A DNA stretch of 64,000 nt, taken from NCBI GenBank assembly GCA_027618475.1, contig JAQCEJ010000012.1:1-64000 (forward strand), in the 5' to 3' direction. Source of the DNA: Planctomycetota bacterium (GTDB taxonomy: Bacteria; Planctomycetota; Planctomycetia; Planctomycetales; Planctomycetaceae). The position numbers and the translations under genes are program-made. The notes below the pieces were generated by a model. That model was not told the DNA's origin and ran no database searches. It saw nothing but the letters and a program-made list of their open reading frames with translations. Positions 18,053 through 26,891 of this stretch are shown in pieces (within the stretch, counting starts at the first letter, position 1; every line of letters starts with the position of its first letter).

Positions 18053-19453
18053 TTATGCCAGGACGTCGGTCATTGCGGTGGTAAGCTGTTCGTCGATATT
18101 CGGTTCACACAGGCAGACCGAGACTTCATAGCCCCCTTGAGGGAACGCCTCTTTCACCGGAATATACCATGGACCTCCGTCGCCATAAGCGGCCGTCGCA
18201 ACGAATCCCTCCGGTTTGATCGACTGTGCCCGAAGCTGGTATTCGAGAAAACATTCCGCCGGCAGGTGCAACATAACGACATCGCCGAGATGCAACGCCG
18301 TAATTCGCAGCGGAACTTTGTTCTCGCACCGTCGCAACCATGTCAACATGTACGAGGGACGATTTCGATTGACGACGGCGTTATCGTGATTCGAAATATT
18401 CTTCTCGATCTCAGCCGCGTCTAGCGTACTTCGCGGCGTGGGAACGAATTCGTGCATCTTCCAACCAACCGACGTCAACGGCCGACGTTCGAGTTTCTCT
18501 TCGGATGCGACGATCCCCGCGTACATGCGATCGGTTAACCGCACGCGCGATTCGGGTGTCCCGTCGTTGTATTTGCCCGCGGCGATGTTTCCCGAACATC
18601 CGGTGAAGTAAATGTGAGTGCAATCGGGCTCATCCTGCTGACGTCGTTTACGGGCCAGACCGGCGAAGTCGCTGCTGACGCGACCGTCTCCGTAGTAACT
18701 CATCGGATGGGTGGCGTAAAAATGCATCGCGATGATTTTTTCATCGCCATCGTAAAAGGCGATCGTCTTCAGCCAAGGGTCGATCAATCCTTCGGGAAGC
18801 TGCTGATGGACGGGATCTTTACTCGCACTGCCGCGCCAGTTGACGAGTTTTCCCTCGTCGTTGAGGATCCTGCGATTGGAGGCCACCATTTCGACTTTTC
18901 CCTGGCCGGTGGAAATGTGCGTCACCGAGCGCGGCGTTTTTAATGCTTCTTGCACGGCTTTCTTCCCTCGCATCAGACACTCATCGAAGTATTCGAGTTC
19001 GACGATGTGCGGCAAATCTTTTTGAGCCAGCACCAGCCGTTCTGATTCAAGGCAGGCAAATGGTGCGTTGTGCTGATGCACACAATGGACGGCAACTCGA
19101 TCCGGGGTTGTTCCTGCCGCTTCGGCGAGTGCCGTTCGCCAGGCGAGATGGGCTTCGTTCAAGAGCCCGGTCCAGTCGACGGCGCAGACGACGATTGGCT
19201 TTTCGGGGCCGAGCAGCACATATCCAATCGCTTCGAGGGAATCGTCGAAATCGACGACCGGCTGAATCCAGCCTCCGCAGAGGGAATGTCCCTTAGGGGG
19301 GGTGACATCGAAGCGAAAGGGAGCCACAAGAAATCCCTGCTGATCTTCGCTCCGCGCAACGCCAGAAGACTGAGCCAGCGAACCGGCGAGTATACCCGCT
19401 GCCAGCGAACCGACCGAGCCCTGCACAAATTCTCTGCGATTGATTTCCACCAT
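18053..19453 (-). CDS. Tat-exported neutral/alkaline ceramidase-like protein
   Basis: 466 residues. The N-terminus NRREFVQGSVGSLAAG is a twin-arginine signal. FRFDVTPPKG and GPEKPIVVCAVDWTG match the start of the neutral/alkaline non-lysosomal ceramidase N-terminal domain, and HCVHQHNAP carries the histidines expected to bind zinc. MHFYATHPMSYYGDG and FTGCSGNIAAGKYND are further family-like blocks. In ceramidases this domain hydrolyses an N-acyl bond; planctomycete relatives are mostly uncharacterised, so the substrate is unknown. GGAG lies about ten bases before the chosen ATG; an ATG ten codons upstream would displace the signal. Confidence 0.75.
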   Translation of the reverse strand: MVEINRREFVQGSVGSLAAGILAGSLAQSSGVARSEDQQGFLVAPFRFDVTPPKGHSLCGGWIQPVVDFDDSLEAIGYVLLGPEKPIVVCAVDWTGLLNEAHLAWRTALAEAAGTTPDRVAVHCVHQHNAPFACLESERLVLAQKDLPHIVELEYFDECLMRGKKAVQEALKTPRSVTHISTGQGKVEMVASNRRILNDEGKLVNWRGSASKDPVHQQLPEGLIDPWLKTIAFYDGDEKIIAMHFYATHPMSYYGDGRVSSDFAGLARKRRQQDEPDCTHIYFTGCSGNIAAGKYNDGTPESRVRLTDRMYAGIVASEEKLERRPLTSVGWKMHEFVPTPRSTLDAAEIEKNISNHDNAVVNRNRPSYMLTWLRRCENKVPLRITALHLGDVVMLHLPAECFLEYQLRAQSIKPEGFVATAAYGDGGPWYIPVKEAFPQGGYEVSVCLCEPNIDEQLTTAMTDVLA

Positions 19454-19754
19454 GTGAGTTTCTCCTTGGCCGATTCTTGGCAACGGGTCGGTCTGGTGAT
19501 GAATGCGGACGGACTATTTTTTGGCACCACCGAATTTTCAGGGGATTTCCGTGCCACTTCTGGGCTCAGATCAGTATATTCAGTATTGCCTCTCTGAAGA
19601 AAGTCACTTCCGTTGATTCGCAGACGCTGCGAACTTCGACGTCATGATTCAATAGCATTTGTTCGTTGATTTCGAACATCGAAAATTGGCTCGCAGGAAG
19701 CGCGCGATCGAATTGATTGTTCTTCCATTTGAGATTCTTCAGGAGGCGCTCACC

Positions 19755-20156
19755 ATGGTAGATCCCATCCGTGATGACGGTTTCGAACCGTCTCCCGAAG
19801 CCGCATCGCAAGATTCAGGAATTCTGCAACCACTGCACGATTCATCCGATTTGGGGCCGTTCAAGGTCTATGCTCGCGGACCGCTCACCGTCATCGGCTT
19901 CGGGGGCCAACCTCCTCCCGACATGCTCACCCTTACCCAGTTTCGACCGGCGCTTCAACAATTACTCTCGGAAGTGAAGTGCAACGTCCTGGCGATCGAT
20001 CTCAGCGGAATTCCTATTATCCCCAGCGGACTGCTGGGACTGCTGACATCCTTCGGAAAATCGGGCATCGAAGTCCAATTGCACAACACGTCGAAAGACA
20101 TTCAGGAAGTCATCGAACTGACCAAACTGAATGTGAAGATTCAGATTTCCTCATAA
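19755..20156 (+). CDS. STAS-domain protein (anti-sigma factor antagonist-like)
   Basis: 133 residues. After a 40-residue polar lead, the rest follows the STAS pattern: a strand LTVIGFGG, helix, strand CNVLAIDLSGIPIIPSGLLGLL, helix, strand EVQLHNTS and a final helix EVIELTKLN. The usual phosphorylated Ser in DLSG...(S/T)SxG is represented by PIIPSGLLG. AGGAGG (19741-19746) sits eight bases before the ATG, which fixes the start. Such proteins work in partner-switching with anti-sigma kinases; no kinase or sigma gene is nearby. Confidence 0.8.
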   Translation: MVDPIRDDGFEPSPEAASQDSGILQPLHDSSDLGPFKVYARGPLTVIGFGGQPPPDMLTLTQFRPALQQLLSEVKCNVLAIDLSGIPIIPSGLLGLLTSFGKSGIEVQLHNTSKDIQEVIELTKLNVKIQISS

Positions 20157-20196
20157 AGACGTATGGGGCCACTGTGGTTTAAGATCCCGAAGAGCG

Positions 20197-21081
20197 TCAA
20201 CCGTTCGTCGCGTCCGGATCGAACAATAGCGGGAAGAACTTACCTCCCATCAATTCTCCCATTGGGACCGGGGGGACACCGTCGAGCAATGTTTCGTCAC
20301 TTGCCGAACGAACGCCATCTTTGAAGACGTTGATGACCACCGCGCGACGGGGACGATCCGTTCTGTTCGCCTGCGAACCATGCACCATTAACGGGTGATG
20401 AAAACTGGCTTCTCCCTTTTTCAATTCGATCGGGACGGGGCAAAACTGACGGCGCTGTTCGGGAGTCAGTTGTGCCTGCACGGCTTCCATATTGTTCGCC
20501 AGATCGGTTCGTTCGAGGAGAGGCCAGCGGTGACTTTTCGGGACGTACTGTAAACATCCGTTGTCGACAGTGGCGTCGTCGAGCCCGATCCAACAGGTGA
20601 GATGTGCCATCGGCTGGGTTCTCGTCCAGTACGAATAATCCTGATGCCAGGCAACGACCCCGCCGTGGTGCGCAGGCTTGCAAAATAATTGGTCGTGCCA
20701 GAAACGAACGGCCCCCTCTAACAGCTGGCTCGCCGGGACGGTGAACGCCGGATTCCAGAGAATATCGTGCATTCCCGGAGCAATTCGCCATGCTCCGAGT
20801 GCGTGGAAGAGGACGTTGTTCGGATCGCCCGACTCATTGGCATGATATTCATACCACAACTCGCGTCCGTCATGTTGCGGATCGAAAAACGCATTCAGCT
20901 CCTCACGAAGCACGTCAACCTGATCGTCGGAGAGAACCCGAACACCGGCGACGTAACCCTCGGTTTGATAATGCGCCACTTGCTCGTCGGTGAGCTTGAG
21001 CCGGTTCCATTCGGCACTCGACGTCGGCAGCGAAAACATATCGCCAACTCGTTCATGACGGTCGGCAAGATCAACGGTCAT
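20197..21081 (-). CDS. Phytanoyl-CoA dioxygenase-family protein
   Basis: 294-residue Fe(II)/2-oxoglutarate-dependent oxygenase. The iron triad is visible as WHQDYSYW (H146, D148) and a distal histidine in [19 protein letters not shown] (H234), with the following arginines available for 2-oxoglutarate. [22 protein letters not shown] is the conserved core strand of the family. Substrate is not predictable; planctomycetes carry many paralogues. No signal peptide, so cytoplasmic. Confidence 0.87.
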   Translation of the reverse strand: MTVDLADRHERVGDMFSLPTSSAEWNRLKLTDEQVAHYQTEGYVAGVRVLSDDQVDVLREELNAFFDPQHDGRELWYEYHANESGDPNNVLFHALGAWRIAPGMHDILWNPAFTVPASQLLEGAVRFWHDQLFCKPAHHGGVVAWHQDYSYWTRTQPMAHLTCWIGLDDATVDNGCLQYVPKSHRWPLLERTDLANNMEAVQAQLTPEQRRQFCPVPIELKKGEASFHHPLMVHGSQANRTDRPRRAVVINVFKDGVRSASDETLLDGVPPVPMGELMGGKFFPLLFDPDATNG

Positions 21082-21204
21082 CGGTGCACCATAACAAAGA
21101 AGATGTCAGAAAATATCATTTGAACTCGAACCTGCGGTACGAGATAAATACTGGACGCACAGGATAAGCCAGGTACACGCCTGACTCATCCTTATCCATC
21201 GGCT

Positions 21205-21951
21205 TCATTCGCCCATGAGTGCGGCGACCGTCGACTCGATTTGTTCGGCCCATGTCGTGTAGCTGGCTTCGTTCAGATGTAAAAGGTCGGGCATGACCTC
21301 TTTCGAGAGTGTGCCGTCTTCTTCGAGGAACGCTTTGCCGATGTCGAGATAATGTACCATTTCGTCCCCTTCGTCTTCGATAGAGGCGGCGACAAGTGTG
21401 TTGGCCCCTTCATTCACTTTGCGTTTGGCATCCTCGGCATTCGGCCCGCGCGGAAAAATACCAAGGATCAAAACTTCCGTCTCAGGAAGTTTCTCGCGGA
21501 GCTTTGTGATAATGGCTTCGATTCCTTCGGCGATTTGTTCGGACGTATTGGTACCCGAGTTGTTCGTGCCGATCATCACGACAGCAAGTTTCGGGTTAAT
21601 GCCGTCGACGTTGCCTTGATCGAGTCTCCAAAGAATGTGCTGCGTCCGATCGCCCCCGATGCCGAGGTTGACGGCGTTACGCGGGGTATAATACTTCTCC
21701 CAGACCGACTTGCCGGCCCCCTCCCAGCCGTGGGTAATGGAATCGCCGATGAGCAGCAGGTCGACGTTCCCCTGTTTGACTCGCTCGTTCATCGCTTTGT
21801 GGCGATTCATCCATCCTTCATTGTCTTCTTTTCCGACAGGAATGATGGCATCGTTCTTCGGCGGATCGGCTCGAAGCACATTCGTCACGAGCATCGCCAA
21901 CGAAAAATTCACGAGGCAAACCGCCGTCATCAAAAAGCGTCGTCGCAACAT
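21205..21951 (-). CDS. Exported SGNH/GDSL-family hydrolase (PAF-acetylhydrolase-like)
   Basis: 248 residues with a signal-anchor at about 7-28. Block I is LLIGDSITHGW (nucleophile S71), block II LGIGGDRTQHILWRL, block III MIGTNNSG, and block V MPDLLHLNEASY with the catalytic Asp and His. This order is that of the platelet-activating-factor acetylhydrolase IB subset of SGNH hydrolases. It probably removes acetyl or other acyl groups from exported glycans or lipids. It is monocistronic on the minus strand. Confidence 0.87.
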   Translation of the reverse strand: MLRRRFLMTAVCLVNFSLAMLVTNVLRADPPKNDAIIPVGKEDNEGWMNRHKAMNERVKQGNVDLLLIGDSITHGWEGAGKSVWEKYYTPRNAVNLGIGGDRTQHILWRLDQGNVDGINPKLAVVMIGTNNSGTNTSEQIAEGIEAIITKLREKLPETEVLILGIFPRGPNAEDAKRKVNEGANTLVAASIEDEGDEMVHYLDIGKAFLEEDGTLSKEVMPDLLHLNEASYTTWAEQIESTVAALMGE

Positions 21952-22450
21952 GATGGAAACTCCCTGTAAAGTTGAGCATTCGTGGGTTAAATTATCGATT
22001 AGATTATGTACCGCAGGGGCTTCAGAGTCGAGTGAAACGCCGAAAGAGATGAAATGGAAGTCACGTTATTATCGATCATTTCCGATCCCGATAATCGTGT
22101 CCTACACTGCCTTGAATCGCACCAAAGCAGAACTCGTCATCAGGACGGCTCGCCGTGACTCGTATTCCGCCCTCAAACCGCGACATTGTTCACCACTCAT
22201 TTTTTTCAAAATATAGTGTCTTTATGCTATCGATCGTGTATGATATTTTCTGATTCCGTGGGCAAGGGCCCACGCGGTTGGTGAAGACGATCGCGATCTG
22301 ATTCCCTTGCCGCCGCGATTCGGTCGAGAGGAATTCGAGGCAGCAACCGTTGAAGGTGGGAATGTGCGAACCGTTATTCGGCGTCCTAAGGACGACAACC
22401 GATGACATTTCTATTTTTTAGGAGCCTGATGGGCACGCAGAGGTCGAGTA
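21952..22450. other. Intergenic region with a hairpin upstream of the RRM gene
   Basis: About 500 bases without a supported gene. The half near 22190-22250 is AT-rich and contains TATGAT at 22239-22244, a possible -10 box with a poor -35. A 7-bp hairpin CGTGGGC-aagg-GCCCACG (22257-22274) follows, with no T-run, so it would lie in the leader of the RNA-binding-protein mRNA if transcription starts there. Confidence 0.4.
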
Positions 22451-22789
22451 ATGAGTAAGAATCTGTATGTGGGGAACCTCCCCTTTGGTACGACAAGTGA
22501 CGATCTGAGAGAAGCATTTTCCCAATTTGGAACCGTGACATCGGCTCAAGTGATTTCGGATCGTGAAACAGGCAGGTCACGTGGGTTCGGGTTTGTAGAA
22601 ATGGAATCCGGAGCAGACGAAGCCGTTGAAGGAATGAATGGTTCGACATTCCAGGGTCGAACCCTGACCGTCAACGAGGCCCGTCCTCGTGAAGACCGCC
22701 GAGGTGGCGGTGGTGGTGGCCGCGGTCGCGGCGGTTATGGAGGGGGTGGCGGCGGATACGGCGGCGGTGGAGGATACGGAAACCAGTAA
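22451..22789 (+). CDS. RRM-type RNA-binding protein with glycine-rich tail
   Basis: 112-residue RNA-binding protein. A single RNA recognition motif fills residues 1-80 with RNP2 LYVGNL and RNP1 RGFGFVEM, both with the expected aromatic residues. The tail (about 85-112) is almost only Gly, Arg and Tyr. This architecture matches the small cyanobacterial and planctomycete Rbp proteins, which bind single-stranded RNA and are often cold-induced. Here a leader of up to 200 bases with a hairpin precedes the gene. The two parts may bind RNA and drive self-association respectively; that is inference. Confidence 0.93.
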   Translation: MSKNLYVGNLPFGTTSDDLREAFSQFGTVTSAQVISDRETGRSRGFGFVEMESGADEAVEGMNGSTFQGRTLTVNEARPREDRRGGGGGGRGRGGYGGGGGGYGGGGGYGNQ

Positions 22790-22930
22790 TTGACATCTGC
22801 CCGATTCCGCGTCTCGACCAGCAGTTTCAAATTCCGCTGGACGGTGATTCTACCACATAAACATCGAGCAATTGTCTCGTCGCCGACCGAGTGACGAAGG
22901 ACAACGTCAGCGAGGCACGAACTTTTGCCC

Positions 22931-23716
22931 ATGAAAATTCCATTGTATAACGAACGTCAAACCGAAGCGTTGCGGGCTGCCGGACGAGCTAATGCTGCGC
23001 TGATGGATTACCTCCGCCCGTATGTCCGGGCGGGGGTAACGACAGCCGAGCTTGATCGTCTGGCTCATGATTACACGGTTAATCAGGGATACAAACCCGC
23101 ATGCCTCGGCTACAAAGGATACCCCAAGAGCATTTGCACCAGCATCAATGAAGTTGTCTGTCACGGCATTCCAGATCAGACGGCTCTCAAAGATGGCGAT
23201 ATCGTCAATATGGATATCACGACGATCGTCGATGGCTGGTACGGCGATCAGTCCGAAACATTTCTCATCGGCGAAGTGAATCCCGAAGCCAAGCGCCTCG
23301 TGCAGGTCACATTCGAAGCGTTATACATCGGCATTCGCGCGGCACGACCTGGCGTCGCCGTCATTGAAATCGGCCGTGCGATTTATGATTATGCCCGTTC
23401 CCGCGGATTCGAAGTCGTTGAGGAATATCAGGGACATGGTATCGGACGACATTTTCACCAGGAACCAGGTATTCCACATTACCCGGAACCGAATTCGGCG
23501 AAAATTATCATCCGACCGGGAATGTGCTTTACGATCGAACCGATGCTCAACGCGGGTACCTTCAAGACCGTGCTCGATCGCAACGATAAATGGACCGTCC
23601 GGACGGCGGACAATTCCCTCTCCGCTCAGTTCGAACACACAATTCTGATGACCAAAGATGGCCCCGAGATTCTCACTAAGACGAAAGACGGCCCGCAACC
23701 CGGTCACGAGTTTTGA
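22931..23716 (+). CDS. map: Type I methionine aminopeptidase
   Basis: Removes the N-terminal methionine from nascent proteins; 261 residues. Metal ligands can be followed: the aspartates in [12 protein letters not shown], the histidine in [12 protein letters not shown], the glutamate in FTIEPML and the last glutamate in QFEHTIL. The sequence has the expected length for a bacterial MetAP-I without an N-terminal zinc finger. ATG 22931 is preferred to the TTG two codons upstream. The C-terminal [12 protein letters not shown] tail is short and ordinary. Confidence 0.95.
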   Translation: MKIPLYNERQTEALRAAGRANAALMDYLRPYVRAGVTTAELDRLAHDYTVNQGYKPACLGYKGYPKSICTSINEVVCHGIPDQTALKDGDIVNMDITTIVDGWYGDQSETFLIGEVNPEAKRLVQVTFEALYIGIRAARPGVAVIEIGRAIYDYARSRGFEVVEEYQGHGIGRHFHQEPGIPHYPEPNSAKIIIRPGMCFTIEPMLNAGTFKTVLDRNDKWTVRTADNSLSAQFEHTILMTKDGPEILTKTKDGPQPGHEF

Positions 23717-23736
23717 TGTCTCGGTCTCTCCAAGTG

Positions 23737-24873
23737 CTAGGGCTGCGGTGGAAACTGGAGGAAATTCCAGATGGCAGCAAACCACAACAGCCCGGCTCTG
23801 CGCTGGCCGAGACCGCTGAAATGTTGCCGGGTTCCGACGGGACCACGATGCGGCCCATCGAGTAAATCGGTGTCCGGCCCAGGTGCGAAACCGGGTTCGT
23901 GCCACAACGCCTCGAGAGCGGCGCGAATGTGTCCTTCCGCCTCGGGTCGCTTGTAGACCGTCGGATGCAACGTCGATTTCGCCAGCAGCCATGTCGGAGA
24001 TCTCGCCCATGCCTCGGCGAGCGATTCGCGAATTCGCTTGATATTTGCCACATACGTTTCGGTCGTGGTATTTGCGATCACATCTGATTCGCCTTGCTGC
24101 CAGAGGACCGCGCGAACATTTCCGACGGCGAGTCCTGCATCGAGCAGTCGCTGATAAAGTTTTTCACCGGGTAGCCATTGCGACGAAGCCGTACCGCCGA
24201 CGGCGACGTTGCAGAAGCCGACCGGCACCTGCAAGATCGGCACGAGCAAATCGCCGGTCGGGGGCCAGATTGTCCCTCCTGTCCCGACGTCAGGTTGGGG
24301 ATCGTGAGCAACTCGCCAGGTTCCATCGAACGGATTGAACGACGAGACACGGCCTTGCGGCTCTTGAACGTTCAACAATTCATCGTTACTTCCTTCGGCA
24401 TACGATTGACCGGCGACGATGAAGACTTCGCCAACGCCAAACGGCTCAATATTGCCAAGCAATACGGCCGTACCATCGTCTTGGACGATTCTCGCTTCGA
24501 GTCGGTACCACCCTCCGGCAGGAACATTCAATGTGCCGGTGAAGACTTTCTCGCTATCGAAACGGGCTTTGATGTCAGTCCAATCGACCGCTTCGCCAAA
24601 CGCATCTTCGAGCAACACCGTCCGACACTCGATGTCCCCCTTCAGGTGTTTGGATACCGAACCGGTAATGGTTACGCTGGCCGAGCCGCGCTGTGCTCCT
24701 CCCACGGCATGGGAATGCGATTCCTTGACGTTGTATCCTTCGCGCTGCACGATCTGGTAAGGCAGCGGCGATGTGAATTTCGCCACAGGCTCCTGTTCGT
24801 CAGCAACGAGAACAGCTTGAAATGAGAAGAACATCACTGTCGTAGCGATACCACAAACGAATGACTCTCGCAT
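23737..24873 (-). CDS. Exported sialate O-acetylesterase-like SGNH protein
   Basis: 378 residues with a signal peptide (about 1-24). A beta-rich N-terminal domain (about 30-150) precedes the esterase domain: GVGEVFIVAGQSYAEGS carries the nucleophile block I serine, VGFCNVAVGGT is block II, and LWQQGESD resembles the block III of sialate O-acetylesterases. A late DGPHRGP contains the candidate catalytic histidine. In this family GQSN is usual; here it is GQSY, so the oxyanion residue differs. It probably deacetylates polysaccharides, but the substrate is not known. Confidence 0.75.
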   Translation of the reverse strand: MRESFVCGIATTVMFFSFQAVLVADEQEPVAKFTSPLPYQIVQREGYNVKESHSHAVGGAQRGSASVTITGSVSKHLKGDIECRTVLLEDAFGEAVDWTDIKARFDSEKVFTGTLNVPAGGWYRLEARIVQDDGTAVLLGNIEPFGVGEVFIVAGQSYAEGSNDELLNVQEPQGRVSSFNPFDGTWRVAHDPQPDVGTGGTIWPPTGDLLVPILQVPVGFCNVAVGGTASSQWLPGEKLYQRLLDAGLAVGNVRAVLWQQGESDVIANTTTETYVANIKRIRESLAEAWARSPTWLLAKSTLHPTVYKRPEAEGHIRAALEALWHEPGFAPGPDTDLLDGPHRGPVGTRQHFSGLGQRRAGLLWFAAIWNFLQFPPQP

Positions 24874-24996
24874 AGCGGAACCTCCGAGACGAATAATAAG
24901 ACAGAAGACCTAAGCCTCCTGAATCGTACGTCTCGTGTCAAGTTCCGCGAACGGCATTAACCTGCGCTCACACCTCGTACTCAAGAGGCGAATTCG

Positions 24997-25590
24997 TCAC
25001 TCTTGCGGAGCAAGTGGAGCGGCGATTTCTGTAGAGGCGTCCTCTGTGGGCAACTCGTCGATGGGGTATGGATCGTCGTGGGAACAGCAAGCGTCGACCT
25101 TCGACATCGTGAAGATCCCATTGTCTTTGCTCGCACAGTAGACCGAATCGAATTGCCCGCCGTGGGCGATCCCGTTGTAGGTGTAGTTCCCACCGGCAAG
25201 CCAGCCGAGATCGGCCTGCCCTTCGAAATGAACACCCTGGTCGTCGGTGGTGACGGTCATGGGGATTTCGAACTGGTAGGGAATGATAAACGCATAGGTC
25301 GCTTTGAATCTCGCGTTATAGATGCGATCGTTGTCGGTCGGACTGATCAACGCACGGAGTTTCCCATGATGTCCGTTGACGTCGCTTTTCCATGAACCCT
25401 CCCAGCGACCCGAAAAGCCGTCACACGGATTCACGAATTGTTCCGAAGCGCGCCAGTCGCGCTCGAACGATGTGCATCCGGTCAATATGAACGCGCAGAG
25501 GAGCCCCAGACACGAAATCCAGCGGCGAAGGGAGCGGAATTCAAGTGACAATCGGGATCGCTGTTGAAATGGATGCCGCTGGGCCGTCAT
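24997..25590 (-). CDS. Lipoprotein of unknown function
   Basis: 197 residues. A basic N-terminus is followed by a hydrophobic helix LGLLCAFILTGC, a good lipobox with cysteine at about 39. The mature part has GFSGRWEGSWKSD and a series of short amphipathic strands (LRALISP, ARFKATYAFIIPYQFEIPMTV, GVHFEGQADLGWLAGGNYTYNG), suggesting a small beta-barrel or lipocalin-like fold. The C-terminus has CCSHDDPYP and an acidic end. GAGG lies about eight bases upstream of the ATG. Family not recognised. Confidence 0.7.
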   Translation of the reverse strand: MTAQRHPFQQRSRLSLEFRSLRRWISCLGLLCAFILTGCTSFERDWRASEQFVNPCDGFSGRWEGSWKSDVNGHHGKLRALISPTDNDRIYNARFKATYAFIIPYQFEIPMTVTTDDQGVHFEGQADLGWLAGGNYTYNGIAHGGQFDSVYCASKDNGIFTMSKVDACCSHDDPYPIDELPTEDASTEIAAPLAPQE

Positions 25591-25971
25591 GGGTCACCTC
25601 ATCATCTGCGGGAGTCTGCGAAACCTCCTTTGCGCTGCGGACGCAAAAGAACCGATCGTACCGAGCCTGAACGACCCGGCACTATCGATTTTATCGGCAA
25701 TCCGCGACCCGATTTTGCATGTGATTTGAGGCGAACGACCTGTACTTGAGCCAATTTCCAATCGACTTAAATATTTTGCTGATTTTTTTCTAAATTTCTC
25801 AAAAAAAACTGAAGCCGCCCACTTTTTCAACCTACGCTTACTATCGGAGACAACGTCGAAACCCATTCGAGTGACACTTCAACTCCTTGCAATTCATGCT
25901 CGGGTTTCGGCAAGTTCGACGCATCTTTTTCAATTCATCGCGTTCAACTGGCCGCTCTGTGTGGAGTGACC
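25591..25971. other. Intergenic region upstream of the riboswitch, no gene seen
   Basis: Divergent region between the lipoprotein gene and the riboswitch-led operon. A markedly AT-rich stretch with T- and A-runs lies at about 25760-25820. TTGAGC and AAATAT 17 bases apart near 25747-25776 are a weak promoter match for the riboswitch transcript. Confidence 0.4.
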
Positions 25972-26092
25972 ACGATAATAGCAAACCGGTCGCAAGGCCG
26001 GGTCGCAAAGCCATGGGTCTTGCTGCGCTAACATCGGCATTCGCCTGGATGCCGGTTCGTGCGCACGCGAGATCGCCAGGTTACCGAATGGT
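25972..26092 (+). promoter_or_regulatory. Cyclic-di-GMP-I (GEMM) riboswitch aptamer
   Basis: Matches the GEMM-I consensus in order: GCAAACC (25981-25987); a hairpin ccggtc-GCAA-ggccgg (25986-26001) whose loop is a GNRA tetraloop as in the known tertiary contact; GTCGCAAAGCC (26002-26012) against the consensus GACGCAAAGCC; a second, more variable stem region; and the 3-prime block GCCAGGTTACCGAATGG (26075-26091) against the consensus GGGGTTACCGATGG. The aptamer ends about 12 bases before GGAGGGG (26104-26110), the ribosome site of the next gene. That spacing suggests control of translation start, though a transcriptional switch cannot be excluded. Binding of c-di-GMP is established for the family; here it is inferred. 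Confidence 0.9.
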
Positions 26093-26116
26093 ACATCTCT
26101 ATTGGAGGGGACAACG

Positions 26117-26812
26117 ATGAATGAACTCCGAACAGCTCCAAAAGCTACGAACGATTCTCAGAAACCACGCACGCGCTGGAGCTTGATCGCCGTCGCCGTG
26201 GGCTTGATCTGTCTGATGACGAAATCCGTTTTCGCGGTCGATGTCGAACCGGACATTATCCGCATCGAAGAAGACTGGATCGTCGAGATCACGTCTCCCG
26301 ACCCGGACGAAAGTTCTCCGCAGATCATCACATCAATGTCGTCGACCGATGAACTGGCTGATGTTCATGCCGTATTCGAGTTGAATCATCGGACACTTCC
26401 CAATTTCGCAGACGGAGGGATGGAAATCCAGCTGTGGAGTCACGACGAACTGATTGATCTGCGCGTCTCGCCCAAGACGGCGAAATTAAGCTATCCCAAC
26501 GAGACCATCTACTACACGATGGCCATGGAACTGAAGAATGGGAACGTTGATTTCGAAGCCCGCGACGGATACTCGGATACCTGGAATGAATTCGGGCATT
26601 GGAACTATTTGAAAGTCGGGACAACGACAACTCAGACGAGATTGAATTTTTACGACCCCGAGAAATCGGTATCCAATTCCAGGATCGGGTTTGCCAAGCA
26701 TCGCGTCAATCGCTTCGGAATGCTACGCGTCCGCTATTACACGTATGACAACGTGCTGGTACACACCGACTATACCGATCGCATGGTACATGTGCTGGCT
26801 GAAAACCCTTGA
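26117..26812 (+). CDS. Secreted protein of unknown family, first gene after the c-di-GMP riboswitch
   Basis: 231 residues. A signal peptide covers about 20-41 (LIAVAVGLICLMTKSVFA). The mature part starts VDVEPDIIRIEEDWIVEITSPD and contains regular strands such as VHAVFELNHRT, MEIQLWSHDELIDLRV and RFGMLRVRYYTYDNVLV, so it looks like an all-beta exported protein of about 190 residues. No family recognised. GGAGGGG is six bases from the ATG, which fixes the start. Riboswitch position makes it the gene most directly under c-di-GMP control. It is followed on the same strand by TadG- and TadE-like genes; a structural or adhesive role is inferred only. Confidence 0.75.
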   Translation: MNELRTAPKATNDSQKPRTRWSLIAVAVGLICLMTKSVFAVDVEPDIIRIEEDWIVEITSPDPDESSPQIITSMSSTDELADVHAVFELNHRTLPNFADGGMEIQLWSHDELIDLRVSPKTAKLSYPNETIYYTMAMELKNGNVDFEARDGYSDTWNEFGHWNYLKVGTTTTQTRLNFYDPEKSVSNSRIGFAKHRVNRFGMLRVRYYTYDNVLVHTDYTDRMVHVLAENP

Positions 26813-26891
26813 TCGATGACGGTCGTCGATTCCAGTGTTTGCGATATCTCGTGCGCGTCAATCAACGATGGGTCTCTGAGGAAGTCATATC

